DNA of 64,000 nt, taken from the NCBI GenBank assembly GCA_024644595.1, contig JAHEHL010000003.1, forward strand, positions 178,974-242,973, given 5' to 3'. Positions within the stretch are counted from its first letter, which is position 1; each line of letters opens with the position of its first letter. A program made the position numbers and the translations under genes. The notes beneath the pieces are model-generated. The model searched no databases, was not told where the DNA came from, and worked only from the letters and a program-made list of their open reading frames with translations. The DNA is from Porticoccaceae bacterium (GTDB taxonomy: Bacteria; Pseudomonadota; Gammaproteobacteria; Pseudomonadales; Porticoccaceae). This document shows, piece after piece, positions 17,777 to 27,470 of this stretch.

Positions 17777-18619
17777 ATGGCGGTTATGAATCAAACTGCC
17801 ATCAGCACAACAGCTTCAGAATCCAAATGCCCGGAGTCCATCGCACCGCAGACCCTGTGGCAGCAAATTATTCGAGAAGCCAAAGCAGCGACGACAGCTG
17901 AGCCAGTTTTGGCCGACTTTTTTCGCGCAACTATCCTCGATCACGACAGTCTCGGCGAGGCACTGAGTCATCATCTGGCCAACAAACTGGGCAGTGACGA
18001 AGCACCGGCAGCCATGTTGCGCAGCATTATGCAGCGCGCATTCTCAACACCAGAGATTATCAATGCCGTAGCATCGGACATTGCCGCAACGGTTGATCGC
18101 GACTCAGCATGCAATCAGTACCTGACACCCTTTCTCTATTTCAAGGGGTTTCTTGCCCTGCAAGCCTACCGTGCTGCGCATCAACTCTGGCTTGAACAGC
18201 GCAAATCTCTGGCCCTGTTGCTGCAGTACAGAATTTCACTGACGTTTGCTGTCGACATCCACCCCGCCGCGTGCATTGGCAGTGGACTACTGCTCGACCA
18301 CGCCACTGGTCTGGTGATTGGCGAAACCGCCGTGGTTGATGACTGCGTCTCGATTATGCAGTCAGTCACACTCGGGGGTACTGGCAAGGCCTCAGGCGAC
18401 CGTCATCCAAAAATTCGCAAAGGGGTATTAATTGGTCCCGGCGCCAAAATACTGGGCAATATCGAGATCGGTGAAGGAGCAATGGTTGCGGCATCCAGCG
18501 TGGTGTTAAAATCTGTGCCCGCCCATGCGGTTGTCGCCGGCGTGCCGGCCTCAGTGGTGGGAGACGCTCGCAGTGAAGAGCCGTCTCAAGCGATGGACCA
18601 TTATTTTAACTGCGACTAA
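17777..18619 (+). CDS. cysE: serine O-acetyltransferase (first copy)
   Basis: CysE transfers acetyl from acetyl-CoA to serine, the first step of cysteine synthesis. The 280-residue protein has the N-terminal helical SATase domain (about 25-165, including the YLTPFLYFKGF and QAYRAAHQLW segments) and the left-handed beta-helix with hexapeptide repeats (about 165-270), with the catalytic FAVDIHPAACIGSGLLLDHATG region and the GGTGK loop. It follows comF by six bases. A second cysE is at 27471-28262. The first 20 residues are variable and the start could be the second ATG at 17786. Confidence 0.92.
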   Translation: MAVMNQTAISTTASESKCPESIAPQTLWQQIIREAKAATTAEPVLADFFRATILDHDSLGEALSHHLANKLGSDEAPAAMLRSIMQRAFSTPEIINAVASDIAATVDRDSACNQYLTPFLYFKGFLALQAYRAAHQLWLEQRKSLALLLQYRISLTFAVDIHPAACIGSGLLLDHATGLVIGETAVVDDCVSIMQSVTLGGTGKASGDRHPKIRKGVLIGPGAKILGNIEIGEGAMVAASSVVLKSVPAHAVVAGVPASVVGDARSEEPSQAMDHYFNCD

Positions 18620-18627
18620 AATGACAA

Positions 18628-19578
18628 CTAACAGCGGCTCCAGCTAAACGGCATGACCTGATCGAGCGACTCAGCCGCTACCATCTGCATCAATAATCGA
18701 TCGACTCCCAATGCTACACCGGCGCAGCGTGGGATACCCGCCTCTATCGCGGCCAGCAGTCGCTGGTCGGCCGCCACTTCAGGCTTGCCGCCATCCTTTC
18801 GCAGCAATTGATCTTCAGCGAAGCGCGCAGCCTGCTCCACTGCATCGGTCAGCTCAAAGTAACCATTGGCCAGTTCAACACGGTTCAGAAATGCCTCAAA
18901 ACGTCGACTTACCAAACGCCCCTGACTGTCCTCGGCGCGCTCAGCCAGAGCCGACTGACAGGCGGGATAGTCATATACCAGCACCAGTCCGGCATCGAGT
19001 TTTGGCTCGACAACGACACTGAACAGCAGGTCGAGGCAGTTAGCGCGTGTTTCATCAGCCCAGCTCGACGAGGCATTGGCAACGGCCAAGCTGCGTAGCA
19101 CTTGCAGCTCCCCAAGATGCGGATCAACCTGCAACTGTTGGTAAAAAACGTCGGCATAACTCACCCGGCGCACGGCAATATCAGGCATTAGAGCGGTGAT
19201 CAATTCCGCAACTTCATCCATCAACTGATGCTCGTTCCAGTCACAGCGGTACCATTCGAGCAAGGTAAATTCAGGATTATGGCGGCGGCCACTCTCGCCA
19301 TCGCGAAACGCTTTGCCAAGACTGAAAATATCACCACTGCCGGCAGCCAGAAGGCGCTTCATAAAATATTCGGGGGAACTTTGTAGATAACCCGCAAGCT
19401 CTGCTCCACGGGCCTGAATGCTTTCAATATTGTGATCGGTCACCGTTGCCGACGACATCAGAGGAACATCGACTTCCATAACCTGACGCTGTTGGAAAAA
19501 CTGCCTTAGCTCAGCGAAAACCCGGCTGCGTTGACGCAGGGCGGACAGGCTGCTGCCGGGTTGCCATTGAGTTGTCAC
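18628..19578 (-). CDS. epmA: EF-P--(R)-beta-lysine ligase
   Basis: EpmA (PoxA/GenX) is a truncated class II lysyl-tRNA synthetase paralogue that attaches (R)-beta-lysine to Lys34 of elongation factor P. The 316-residue protein has only the catalytic domain, with motif 2 region GDIFSLGKAFRDGESGRRHNPEFTLLEWYR and motif 3 GVALGVDRLLMQ, and lacks an anticodon-binding domain. It lies directly downstream of efp on the same strand. Start is GTG. The lysine 2,3-aminomutase EpmB, usually near efp, is not in this window. Confidence 0.95.
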   Translation of the reverse strand: MTTQWQPGSSLSALRQRSRVFAELRQFFQQRQVMEVDVPLMSSATVTDHNIESIQARGAELAGYLQSSPEYFMKRLLAAGSGDIFSLGKAFRDGESGRRHNPEFTLLEWYRCDWNEHQLMDEVAELITALMPDIAVRRVSYADVFYQQLQVDPHLGELQVLRSLAVANASSSWADETRANCLDLLFSVVVEPKLDAGLVLVYDYPACQSALAERAEDSQGRLVSRRFEAFLNRVELANGYFELTDAVEQAARFAEDQLLRKDGGKPEVAADQRLLAAIEAGIPRCAGVALGVDRLLMQMVAAESLDQVMPFSWSRC

Positions 19579-19598
19579 GGTGCTCAGTACTCAGCGGC

Positions 19599-20171
19599 TT
19601 ATTTAGCGCTGACACGTCCCTGATATTCACCCGTGCGGGTATCGACACGAACGATCTCGCCCTGATCAAGGAACAGAGGGACCTTAACCACGGCACCCGT
19701 TACCAGTTTGGCTGGTTTGCTACCACCCTGAGCCGTATCACCACGCAGACCGGGATCTGTCTCGACGATCTCGAGTTCAACGTGATTTGGCGGCGTGACG
19801 GAGAGTGGCGCCCCATTGTAAAGGGTCACAACACACATATCCTGTTCGCTCAACCATATCAGGGCATCACCAACCGCCTTCTCATTGGCCTGGTGCTGCT
19901 CAAAGCTGTCCGGTTCCATAAAGTACCAGAAGTCTCCGTCTGTGTAGAGATACTGCATATCGGTATCGATAACATCGGCAGCTTCGAGTGATTCGCCCGA
20001 CTTAAAGGTCTTTTCCAATACCCGAGCAGTTTTCAGGTTACGCAGCTTAACCCGATTAAACGCCTGACCTTTACCGGGTTTTACAAACTCATTTTCGAGG
20101 ATGTTGCAGGGATCGCCGTCGAGCATTACTTTCATTCCGGAGCGAAATTCATTTGTAGAGTAACTAGCCAT
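19599..20171 (-). CDS. efp: elongation factor P
   Basis: EF-P relieves ribosome stalling at polyproline stretches. The 190-residue protein begins [15 protein letters not shown] and carries Lys34 in KPGKGQAF, the residue modified by EpmA, which is encoded next. Domain III ends with the family [12 protein letters not shown]. The frame extends upstream to 20249, but the conserved start is the ATG at 20171. It is divergent from the PilZ-like gene at 20481. Confidence 0.97.
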   Translation of the reverse strand: MASYSTNEFRSGMKVMLDGDPCNILENEFVKPGKGQAFNRVKLRNLKTARVLEKTFKSGESLEAADVIDTDMQYLYTDGDFWYFMEPDSFEQHQANEKAVGDALIWLSEQDMCVVTLYNGAPLSVTPPNHVELEIVETDPGLRGDTAQGGSKPAKLVTGAVVKVPLFLDQGEIVRVDTRTGEYQGRVSAK

Positions 20172-20480
20172 TGTCGTGTTGTCTCGATTGTCTAAAAGGC
20201 CGATATGATACCCGAACTTGCGGTTGATTCGAGCAGTTTGTGACGCCACAGAAAAATATTCTCCGGCTTAATCGGTTAGGGGAATCACCTGATCGACTGA
20301 GAAAGTTGACTACACTTACAAGGATTTCTCAAAGATCTCTGGTAAGGATCTCTAATAGACAACCCAGATAGCAGGCACCAGTACCTGCCTCGAGGCGACT
20401 TTTTTGACGCTTAATAAACGCACCACTAACAAACAGTCTGGCGTTTGGCCAGGCGCACAAACAGGACGATTCGAAGACTG

Positions 20481-22148
20481 ATGAGCACTGCTTTAGACAG
20501 CAATATCGCAGCCCTCTTGGCTATTTTAAAACCCTCGATTGCCGATCATCTGACAGCGGAGTGTGACTGTTGCATAAGTGACCAACGCTCAGCAGAACAG
20601 TGGCTCGAAAAGCTCTCACCGAGCAATCATGCCGACAACGCGATCGAGCTCTATCGACTTATGCCTTCAATCGTTAAACATAACTGTGACGGCAAAACGA
20701 AGATCGCAATTCTCGACAGCCTCGCCCCAACTGTAATCAAGACCACCGAATGTCTGCTGCAGAACCGGCTCAATCAGAATACGGCCAAGGCGATCTCTCT
20801 TGGTCAGGCGCTTCTGAGACAACTATTTGAGGGCTACAGACTGACCCTCTTTCAACTCGGCCAGTCGTTGGAAAAATCAGCGCTATACCAGAATCATGAT
20901 ACCGTTCGCGTCATAGCGCAGAGCATCGTTAACGCCGGCAGTTTGCTAGCCCGAATTCAACTCAACAGTCTCAGCCACTACCTTCAGCAACCAACTTTTT
21001 TCTGGCATCAATTGCACAGCCTCTACCTCCTTTCGGAGCAGCTCGGCACAGCAACCACAGAGTTGCCCAACAATCTCGGCAGCAAAACTTCGATTGCCAA
21101 ACTGTATATAAAAATACTGCTTTTTAGCTGCACCAGGCCACATCATTTTTCCCGTCATGAACTGCGTACTGTCTATACTCAGCTGGATTTTTGGAGCTCT
21201 TATGCAGAGCTGCGCCGCGGCGGCGTGCCGGGACTCTTCTCTATCGATCCGTCCTCCAATCAGGGTGCTGTCTACAGCGACGAGAGCAAAAAGCAGCCCG
21301 GCCATTTGATCCTTGACACATCCCAACTGGTGGCATTTCTCAATCAAATTATGACCGACAACAGCGACACGCTTTTCTCCGATCGGGTATCTAGGCGGGT
21401 GATACGCGATTTGATTCAACAGTGGGGAGAAAAACGTAAACGCCGCGAGACGCATATTAAAGATCATGCCCAGGTCTCACTCACCCAAGGCTTTGGTGCG
21501 ACTCTGTGTATGCTGTCAAAGACCGACAGTTTTGCCGATTTTCTGCGCCTCTGCGGAGAGCAGGCACCGCTCAAGGAGTACGAGGGCAATGGCACCATGC
21601 GAGCAGACGATGCATGGGGAACGCTGTTTGAACGAGTGGACAGGCACCCCGATGAACCAGTCATCTATATGCCACCGGGTAAGAGAGGCCCAAGGTTAAA
21701 AGTACTCCGGGCTCTGCGTATTAACGTCAGTTTAAATGGCGCCTGTGTCGAACTGTCAGATAAAAATGTCCAGCTGCAACCCGGCGAGCTGATCGCGGTT
21801 CATACCGCGGGCAGTAACAAATGGACGGTTGGGATTATTCGCTGGAAACAAATTTCGCCCTCGCTCTACACCAGCTGCGGCCTGCAGTTCCCTGCTCGTC
21901 ACTGTGCGCCGGCAGCAGTCCGTATCACATTGCGTGGAGCCGATGCCGGCTACCAGTATTTGCAGGCTGTCCTGTTATCGCCGAAACGAGATCTCAGCGA
22001 AGGCGTCACATTACTCTGCCCGCCACTGCGCTACACTAAAAACAGCAAGATAACCATTATCACACCATTACAACAGACCTATGCCGTGCTAGAACAAGAG
22101 CTTGAGACCACTGAGCATCTGTCGCACTTTAAAATCACCTTCTGCTAG
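20481..22148 (+). CDS. unassigned 555-residue protein with PilZ-like C-terminus
   Basis: I do not recognise a named family over the full length. About residues 1-400 are mostly helical with no membrane segment. The last 170 residues are beta-rich and contain NVSLNGACVEL, which fits the (D/N)xSxxG element of PilZ domains; the matching RxxxR is not clear, so c-di-GMP binding is uncertain. It lies directly upstream of the FimX-like gene on the same strand; in Pseudomonas, from memory, fimX also has an uncharacterised gene in this position. A role in pilus or c-di-GMP signalling is therefore inferred. ATG 20481 is preferred over TTG 20445. Confidence 0.6.
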   Translation: MSTALDSNIAALLAILKPSIADHLTAECDCCISDQRSAEQWLEKLSPSNHADNAIELYRLMPSIVKHNCDGKTKIAILDSLAPTVIKTTECLLQNRLNQNTAKAISLGQALLRQLFEGYRLTLFQLGQSLEKSALYQNHDTVRVIAQSIVNAGSLLARIQLNSLSHYLQQPTFFWHQLHSLYLLSEQLGTATTELPNNLGSKTSIAKLYIKILLFSCTRPHHFSRHELRTVYTQLDFWSSYAELRRGGVPGLFSIDPSSNQGAVYSDESKKQPGHLILDTSQLVAFLNQIMTDNSDTLFSDRVSRRVIRDLIQQWGEKRKRRETHIKDHAQVSLTQGFGATLCMLSKTDSFADFLRLCGEQAPLKEYEGNGTMRADDAWGTLFERVDRHPDEPVIYMPPGKRGPRLKVLRALRINVSLNGACVELSDKNVQLQPGELIAVHTAGSNKWTVGIIRWKQISPSLYTSCGLQFPARHCAPAAVRITLRGADAGYQYLQAVLLSPKRDLSEGVTLLCPPLRYTKNSKITIITPLQQTYAVLEQELETTEHLSHFKITFC

Positions 22149-22246
22149 GCAAAAATAAAGGAAGGGTTACAGAAAAGGGGGATTGACCACGTTTAATAAC
22201 CGAAAACTGCTTAATCAAAAACTTAAGCACTTAACACTCAGGGATA

Positions 22247-24343
22247 ATGTATTTTATGCGCTCAGAGTACCCACTAAATATTTTAATCATCGACAAATCA
22301 AATGATATAGCGGATCGTTTTATCAGTATTTTGCGCAGTGCCGATCTTAGTATCGATGCCAAGCTCGCAACCACTGAAGAGCAGCTACAAAAACAGATCT
22401 CGATGCGCAACTGGGATCTCCTGATCGCAGCCCAGAATTACAAAAAAGTTCCTGTGCAAAATATTTTTCAGCGCATAAGACGCTCGGAAAGAGATCTGCC
22501 AGTTATTTTAATCAGCAAGAAGTACGACCCGAAAAATCTCCTTGAAGGCATGCGTCTTGGTGCGGTGGATGTGGTGGTTGAGGATCAGGATCAACATCTG
22601 ATCAAGGTCGTCGAGCGCACATTGAAGAGCGTCCTCGATCGGCGTCAATCGCGAGAGTGGGAGCGCAAACTGTCACTGGCAGAAAAACGTGCGCAATATC
22701 TGATGGATATCTCCCGATTTCCAATCGCGATTATCAAGGAGGGTGTCTATGTCTACGCCAATGATGCCTGCGCCAACATGTTTGCTTTCGGCTCTGCGGA
22801 GGAAATGCTCTGCCTGCCAGTTGTTGACAATATTGCCGCAGCTGATCGAGAAAAACTCAAGGCTTATATGGTTCCTCTTCAGAGTGCGGCCGAAATAACA
22901 CCCTTTGAAGCTGCGATTAAAACAGTGGATCTCAATGGCCAAGAAAATGACGCCTTTCTCGAGATCCATCAGATTCAGCATGACGGTGAGCCGGCACTGC
23001 AATTTACGATTAACAAGGACAAACTGCTCGACGACGCAGCCTTACAGGACAAAGAGGCCAAAAGTGCCGGCTTCAGCGCCATACAGCCTCACCTTGTCTA
23101 CGAGCTTATCAACCGCGGCATCAGTCGCTCCGTACAGACCGGGCAGAATAGTATGCTACTGAATATTCAGGTAGACCAATTCAGTCATCTAAAAGAGGAT
23201 CTCGGAATAGCCAAGGTGGAAAAAATAGCCCACTCAATGGTAACTTTTTTGACGCAACTCATCGATGACCCAGTCAACTGCGGCAGAGTATCGGAAAATT
23301 GCTTTATTATCGTTCTTCCCGAGGTGGCCGAGGAGTGCGCACTGGAACGAGCGGAAAATATGGTGCAGCAGGTCGGTCAGCAGATATTTGATATCGGCGA
23401 GGAGACGTTCTCATTGACTATCTCGGTCGGCATAACGGCGCTAAACGAAAACGTAACCTCCGTAGAACGGGCACTGGAACGTAGCGAAGAAGCCATCACT
23501 GAGTTACGCAACGAAACCGAACTCGGCAATGGCGTTAAATTCCATGTCCCCAATATTCACTCAGACGATATTTCAAAAGCTCAGGCAGTGGTTATCAGCG
23601 CAAAAAATCTGCTTGCCAAAAATGGCTTCTCGATTCGCTATCAACCTATCATTGCACTGATTGATGGTGGCAGCGGCAAGGAGTACTACGAAGTTATACT
23701 AGATATCAGCAAAGAGATTAACGAGAGCGAAATCCCACAAGACTTTATCTCAGAACTGTTTAAATCGGAGGTGGCAGCCGAGGTAGATCGATGGGTAATT
23801 ACTCAAGCGTTGAGCGCCTTGACCGAGAAACTTCAGACACATCCGGAAACTCAACTATTTATCAATATCAGCGCACAGTCATTTGCCGACAGCAATTTTC
23901 TCAACTGGTTGGAAGATGCACTTAAAACATCACAACTGCCCGTCGATGCAGTGATTTTCCAGCTCCGGGAAATCGATGTAGTACGCTATCTCAATCAGGC
24001 TGCAACACTCTGTGAAGAGATAAAAAAATCTCATCGACAAGTTGCAATCAGTAACTTTGGAGTCGCAATTAATCCATTTAAAATGTTCGAGCGAATCGAG
24101 GCCGACTTCGTCAAGATCGATCGCATGATCGTCGAAAAACTAGCGCATGGGGACGAGGGCAAAAAAGAGTTCCAGAAAGTGATGGGCGGTATGACCGGAA
24201 CCGGGATCGACGTTATCGTTCCCTTTGTCGAAAAGGCTAGCATAATGCCGCTGCTATGGCAGCAGGGCGTACAGTATATTCAGGGTCACTACATCAGCAG
24301 GCCGTCATTTACCATGGACTATGATTTTTCCGCCGAGCCCTAA
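22247..24343 (+). CDS. fimX: FimX-like type IV pilus c-di-GMP effector (REC-PAS-GGDEF-EAL, degenerate)
   Basis: The 698-residue protein has the four-domain order of FimX, the polar c-di-GMP receptor that controls type IV pilus assembly. A REC-like domain (about 1-130) lacks the usual acidic pocket; a PAS domain (about 145-270) follows; the GGDEF domain reads SENCF at 349-353, so it cannot be a cyclase; the EAL domain reads EVIL at 482-485 rather than EAL, as in FimX, where the site binds but does not hydrolyse c-di-GMP. Synteny agrees: serB follows convergently and an Smp/AhpA gene comes next, as in Pseudomonas. No pil structural genes are in the window. Confidence 0.82.
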   Translation: MYFMRSEYPLNILIIDKSNDIADRFISILRSADLSIDAKLATTEEQLQKQISMRNWDLLIAAQNYKKVPVQNIFQRIRRSERDLPVILISKKYDPKNLLEGMRLGAVDVVVEDQDQHLIKVVERTLKSVLDRRQSREWERKLSLAEKRAQYLMDISRFPIAIIKEGVYVYANDACANMFAFGSAEEMLCLPVVDNIAAADREKLKAYMVPLQSAAEITPFEAAIKTVDLNGQENDAFLEIHQIQHDGEPALQFTINKDKLLDDAALQDKEAKSAGFSAIQPHLVYELINRGISRSVQTGQNSMLLNIQVDQFSHLKEDLGIAKVEKIAHSMVTFLTQLIDDPVNCGRVSENCFIIVLPEVAEECALERAENMVQQVGQQIFDIGEETFSLTISVGITALNENVTSVERALERSEEAITELRNETELGNGVKFHVPNIHSDDISKAQAVVISAKNLLAKNGFSIRYQPIIALIDGGSGKEYYEVILDISKEINESEIPQDFISELFKSEVAAEVDRWVITQALSALTEKLQTHPETQLFINISAQSFADSNFLNWLEDALKTSQLPVDAVIFQLREIDVVRYLNQAATLCEEIKKSHRQVAISNFGVAINPFKMFERIEADFVKIDRMIVEKLAHGDEGKKEFQKVMGGMTGTGIDVIVPFVEKASIMPLLWQQGVQYIQGHYISRPSFTMDYDFSAEP

Positions 24344-24366
24344 TTAAATTATCTGCCTGAAAACCC

Positions 24367-25587
24367 TTAATCCAATATCAGAGTATCTTTATCGCTGTAG
24401 CCAAGCAGATACAGAATCCCATCCAGACCAAGATGGGAAATTGACTGCTTCGCCGATGCCACAACCAATGGTTTGGCTCGAAAGGCGATGCCCAGACCCG
24501 CAATACTGAGCATAGGTAAATCATTGGCACCATCACCAACAGCAATTACCTGTTGCAAATTCAAGCCTTCCCGCTCAGCAATTTGACACAGCAGTTCAGC
24601 CTTGCGCTGACCATCAATTATGTCACCTTTCACCAGACCGGTAACCACGCCGTCTTCGATATCCAGTTGGTTGGCATAAACATAATCGACACCGAGACGC
24701 CGCTGCAGGTATTCACCAAAAAAACTAAAACCACCAGAGACAATCGCGGTTTTATAGCCGAGTTTTTTTAATGTTGAGATAAGGTGCTCGGCACCTTCAT
24801 TTAGCCGCAAGCGCTCCGCGACCGATTGCAGCACCGAAGCGTCCAGCCCTTTGAGCAGTGCCATACGCTGAGTGAAACTCTGCTTGAAATCCAACTCACC
24901 CTGCATTGCCGCCTCCGTAATCGCCGCCACCTGATCACCGACGCCGGCCTCGTGCGCCAACTCATCGATCACTTCTGCATCGATAAGGGTTGAGTCCATA
25001 TCAAATACCACCAAACGGCGATTGCGACGGAAAATATTATCCTGCTGATAGGCAATATCAATGTCGTGGTTGCTGGCCAATTCCAGCAAAGCGCTTTTGA
25101 ATTGCACAGCATCCTTTGGCTCACCGCGCACCGAGAACTCAACACAGGCACGCCCCAGCTGATCACTTTCATTGAGCTTGATACGCCCCGACAGGCGCAC
25201 GATCTTATCGATATTGAGACCATATTCGCTGGTCACCGTCGCGACCGCCGCCAAATGATCCGCTTCGATCTTGCGCGCCAGCAGGGTCACGATATAGCGC
25301 GCCTTGCCCTGCTGCTCAACCCAATCCTGATAGCGCTCTTCGCTGATCGATGAGAACATCACCTGCATGCCCAGTAATGATAGAGAACCTTCGACGGCTG
25401 TAATCAGTGCATCCGACTCTTCACTCTTTGGCACCGCAGCGAGAATACCCAGATTAAGCTGATCGTGAATCACCGCCTGACCAATATCGAGGACGGTAAC
25501 ATTGAAACTAGACAACACATCGGTCACCGCACGGGTGACGCCCGGCTTGTCTTGTCCTGACACATTGATCAGTAATATCTGTTTCAC
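24367..25587 (-). CDS. serB: phosphoserine phosphatase
   Basis: SerB dephosphorylates O-phosphoserine in the last step of serine synthesis. The 406 residues have tandem ACT-like domains (about 1-180) and the HAD phosphatase domain with motif I VFDMDSTLIDAEVIDELA, motif II VSGGF and motif III VGDGANDLPML. The ACT-containing long form is typical of Pseudomonas-type SerB. The GTG start is followed by MKQILLINVSGQDKPGVT. It is divergent from the Smp/AhpA gene, an arrangement shared with E. coli serB/smp. Confidence 0.96.
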   Translation of the reverse strand: MKQILLINVSGQDKPGVTRAVTDVLSSFNVTVLDIGQAVIHDQLNLGILAAVPKSEESDALITAVEGSLSLLGMQVMFSSISEERYQDWVEQQGKARYIVTLLARKIEADHLAAVATVTSEYGLNIDKIVRLSGRIKLNESDQLGRACVEFSVRGEPKDAVQFKSALLELASNHDIDIAYQQDNIFRRNRRLVVFDMDSTLIDAEVIDELAHEAGVGDQVAAITEAAMQGELDFKQSFTQRMALLKGLDASVLQSVAERLRLNEGAEHLISTLKKLGYKTAIVSGGFSFFGEYLQRRLGVDYVYANQLDIEDGVVTGLVKGDIIDGQRKAELLCQIAEREGLNLQQVIAVGDGANDLPMLSIAGLGIAFRAKPLVVASAKQSISHLGLDGILYLLGYSDKDTLILD

Positions 25588-25695
25588 AGGGTATGGCCAT
25601 GGTTATTCAGAGGTCGCTATTATATAAAAGCCGGGGGAATAGGATAGAATGCGCGGCAAATAAATTTTAATTAGTTACTGTTCAAGGATCTGGGG

Positions 25696-26895
25696 ATGCA
25701 TCGCCAATATTCGATGGCTAAAAAGCTGCCTGCGGCGGTACTCGTCCTGTGCCTGATTTTTGGCCTGCTGAGTTGGGCACTGCTCGCCGGTAACGCCTCT
25801 AATCTCAGTCAAAAAACGCTTCAAGAAAAAGGCGACCTCACCATCAATCAGCTGGTCGAACTGATTCGTGGGCCTCTGTTCACCAGAGACACCATCAGCA
25901 TTCAGGTTGCCCTGCAAAAAGTCACCGAAGATCCAGTGATTCTCAACGCCAGTGTCTATGATGTCGGCGGTCAGTTTGTTGCGCAGAGTAAAAAGAATAC
26001 TTCTCAGACCGCCATTGCCAGCCAATTTAGTCGTGAGATCGCCGTTCAAGACACGCAGGCTGGCAGGCTCGTCATCGATGTCGATCGCCAGCCAATTGAC
26101 CAGCGTTTCAATCAAGTAGTCATTAACTGGCTGCTGCTTTGGACCCTGTTCACCCTACTTAGCACCTATGGCTGTCACCGCTATACGGAACCCCTCAGCA
26201 GGCGTTTGCGCCAGCTTACCAATCGTCTGCCCGGCAGTTCAGATACGCTGGGAGATGAAGTCGCTGCGCTGGAGATGCGACTGCAACCGCTGCTGTCAAA
26301 GAGTAGCGAAGAAGACGTGGCAGAGACAGACTATTACTGCTCGCTGATTACCGCGACGATCAAAAACCGTCAGCGCCTTGAAGGTCAGCTCAACCGTCAA
26401 AACCTCGCCCAGCTTTTTGAGAAAATTGATTACTGCACCCTGCGCACCCTGGAGTTATACGGAGGGCAGCGCATCGAAGGCGGTGATGGCAGGATCAATT
26501 TTTATATTCGTTCGACACAGGTTTCAAAACAGCACCTGCTGATTTGCCTAATGGCTGTCTACTCACTGCAGCAACTGCTGGAACGGCTTTCTGAAGAGCT
26601 GGGTATCGATCTGGAGATTTGCTGGGCGCTGTCCAGTTCGGCACTGCCCTCGGCACCACTATTTCGTCACCATGAAGGGCTGGACAAGCTGAAGACTGCA
26701 ACCGCGAGTCTCGCCAGCGAACTGGAGACTGGGGCGATCGCGATTCAATCCAGCGAGTTTGACATCGAGCAACTGTCATCTATTGCCCGGTTCCTGCCCT
26801 TTCGCGATAACTGTTTTATCTTGCAGGGCTTTCCTGAAGGGCGCCACCTTCTGCTGGAAAAGCAGATTCAGCATTTGGTGTCGATCTGTCTTTGA
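25696..26895 (+). CDS. Smp/AhpA-family membrane protein
   Basis: The 399-residue protein has an N-terminal membrane helix (about 14-32), an extracytoplasmic region (about 33-135, with the family DPVILNASVYDVGGQFVAQS segment), a second membrane helix (about 138-158) and a long cytosolic C-terminus. This layout and the position beside serB match the Smp (YtjB) family, reported from hemolysin regulation studies under the name AhpA; biochemical function is not established. Residues beyond about 180 are helical and not conserved in my memory of the E. coli member. Confidence 0.7.
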   Translation: MHRQYSMAKKLPAAVLVLCLIFGLLSWALLAGNASNLSQKTLQEKGDLTINQLVELIRGPLFTRDTISIQVALQKVTEDPVILNASVYDVGGQFVAQSKKNTSQTAIASQFSREIAVQDTQAGRLVIDVDRQPIDQRFNQVVINWLLLWTLFTLLSTYGCHRYTEPLSRRLRQLTNRLPGSSDTLGDEVAALEMRLQPLLSKSSEEDVAETDYYCSLITATIKNRQRLEGQLNRQNLAQLFEKIDYCTLRTLELYGGQRIEGGDGRINFYIRSTQVSKQHLLICLMAVYSLQQLLERLSEELGIDLEICWALSSSALPSAPLFRHHEGLDKLKTATASLASELETGAIAIQSSEFDIEQLSSIARFLPFRDNCFILQGFPEGRHLLLEKQIQHLVSICL

Positions 26896-26944
26896 TCAAG
26901 GCAAGCGGCGATTTACTGGGACCCATCAGTGCAAAGTGAACTAC

Positions 26945-27433
26945 TTACTGCAATGTAAACCGCGACGTATCCACATTCAGTTTTTTAACCTCAGGCAACT
27001 CAGCCTGCTCAATAATATCAGCTCCAATCGGTTCCAGACTGAGATGGTCCAGATCGGGCAGTGGCGCAGGCGGCACTCTCGCTCGCTCGGCCTCATCGAC
27101 GACGTCAGCGCCCAGCGGGGCTAGAGCCAGCGGGTGTTTTTGAATAATCTCGGGCTTTGCTACACGGACAATTTTTGCCGCAGCGCCGGCGTCCATCAGG
27201 CGCTTTAAAATTCGCTGCGCAGTGAATTGATCGACACCCCGTTTAAGCCGAATCGGCTCACCGGAAAACAGCTGATCTGCCGCAGCGGTATCGAGGTTGA
27301 AACTGGCGGCAACACGAGCCTTGACCTCTTCGGGATCATTGTCCGGCACTATATCGCCACTGTAGACGAGATCAAAATAGTCGCTCTCGGCCGATAGGCC
27401 AGTTTCAGTGTTTGGGTTTTCGCTATCACTCAT
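26945..27433 (-). CDS. conserved hypothetical protein with duplicated GAD motif
   Basis: This 162-residue soluble protein has an N-terminal module (about 18-92) with pattern YFDLVYSGDI...VKARVAASF...LFSG.PIRLKRGVD...AGA. I recall the same module at the N-terminus of some membrane proteins, but no function. The C-terminal part contains a short duplication: LAPLGADVVDEAE and LEPIGADIIEQAE, about 30 residues apart. GGGAGG precedes the ATG at ideal spacing, so expression is likely. It is convergent with the Smp/AhpA gene and upstream of nothing obvious; the second cysE lies behind it on the same strand. Confidence 0.7.
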   Translation of the reverse strand: MSDSENPNTETGLSAESDYFDLVYSGDIVPDNDPEEVKARVAASFNLDTAAADQLFSGEPIRLKRGVDQFTAQRILKRLMDAGAAAKIVRVAKPEIIQKHPLALAPLGADVVDEAERARVPPAPLPDLDHLSLEPIGADIIEQAELPEVKKLNVDTSRFTLQ

Positions 27434-27470
27434 AAGCCAACCTCCCGATCACAGAGCGATCAACCCGGCG

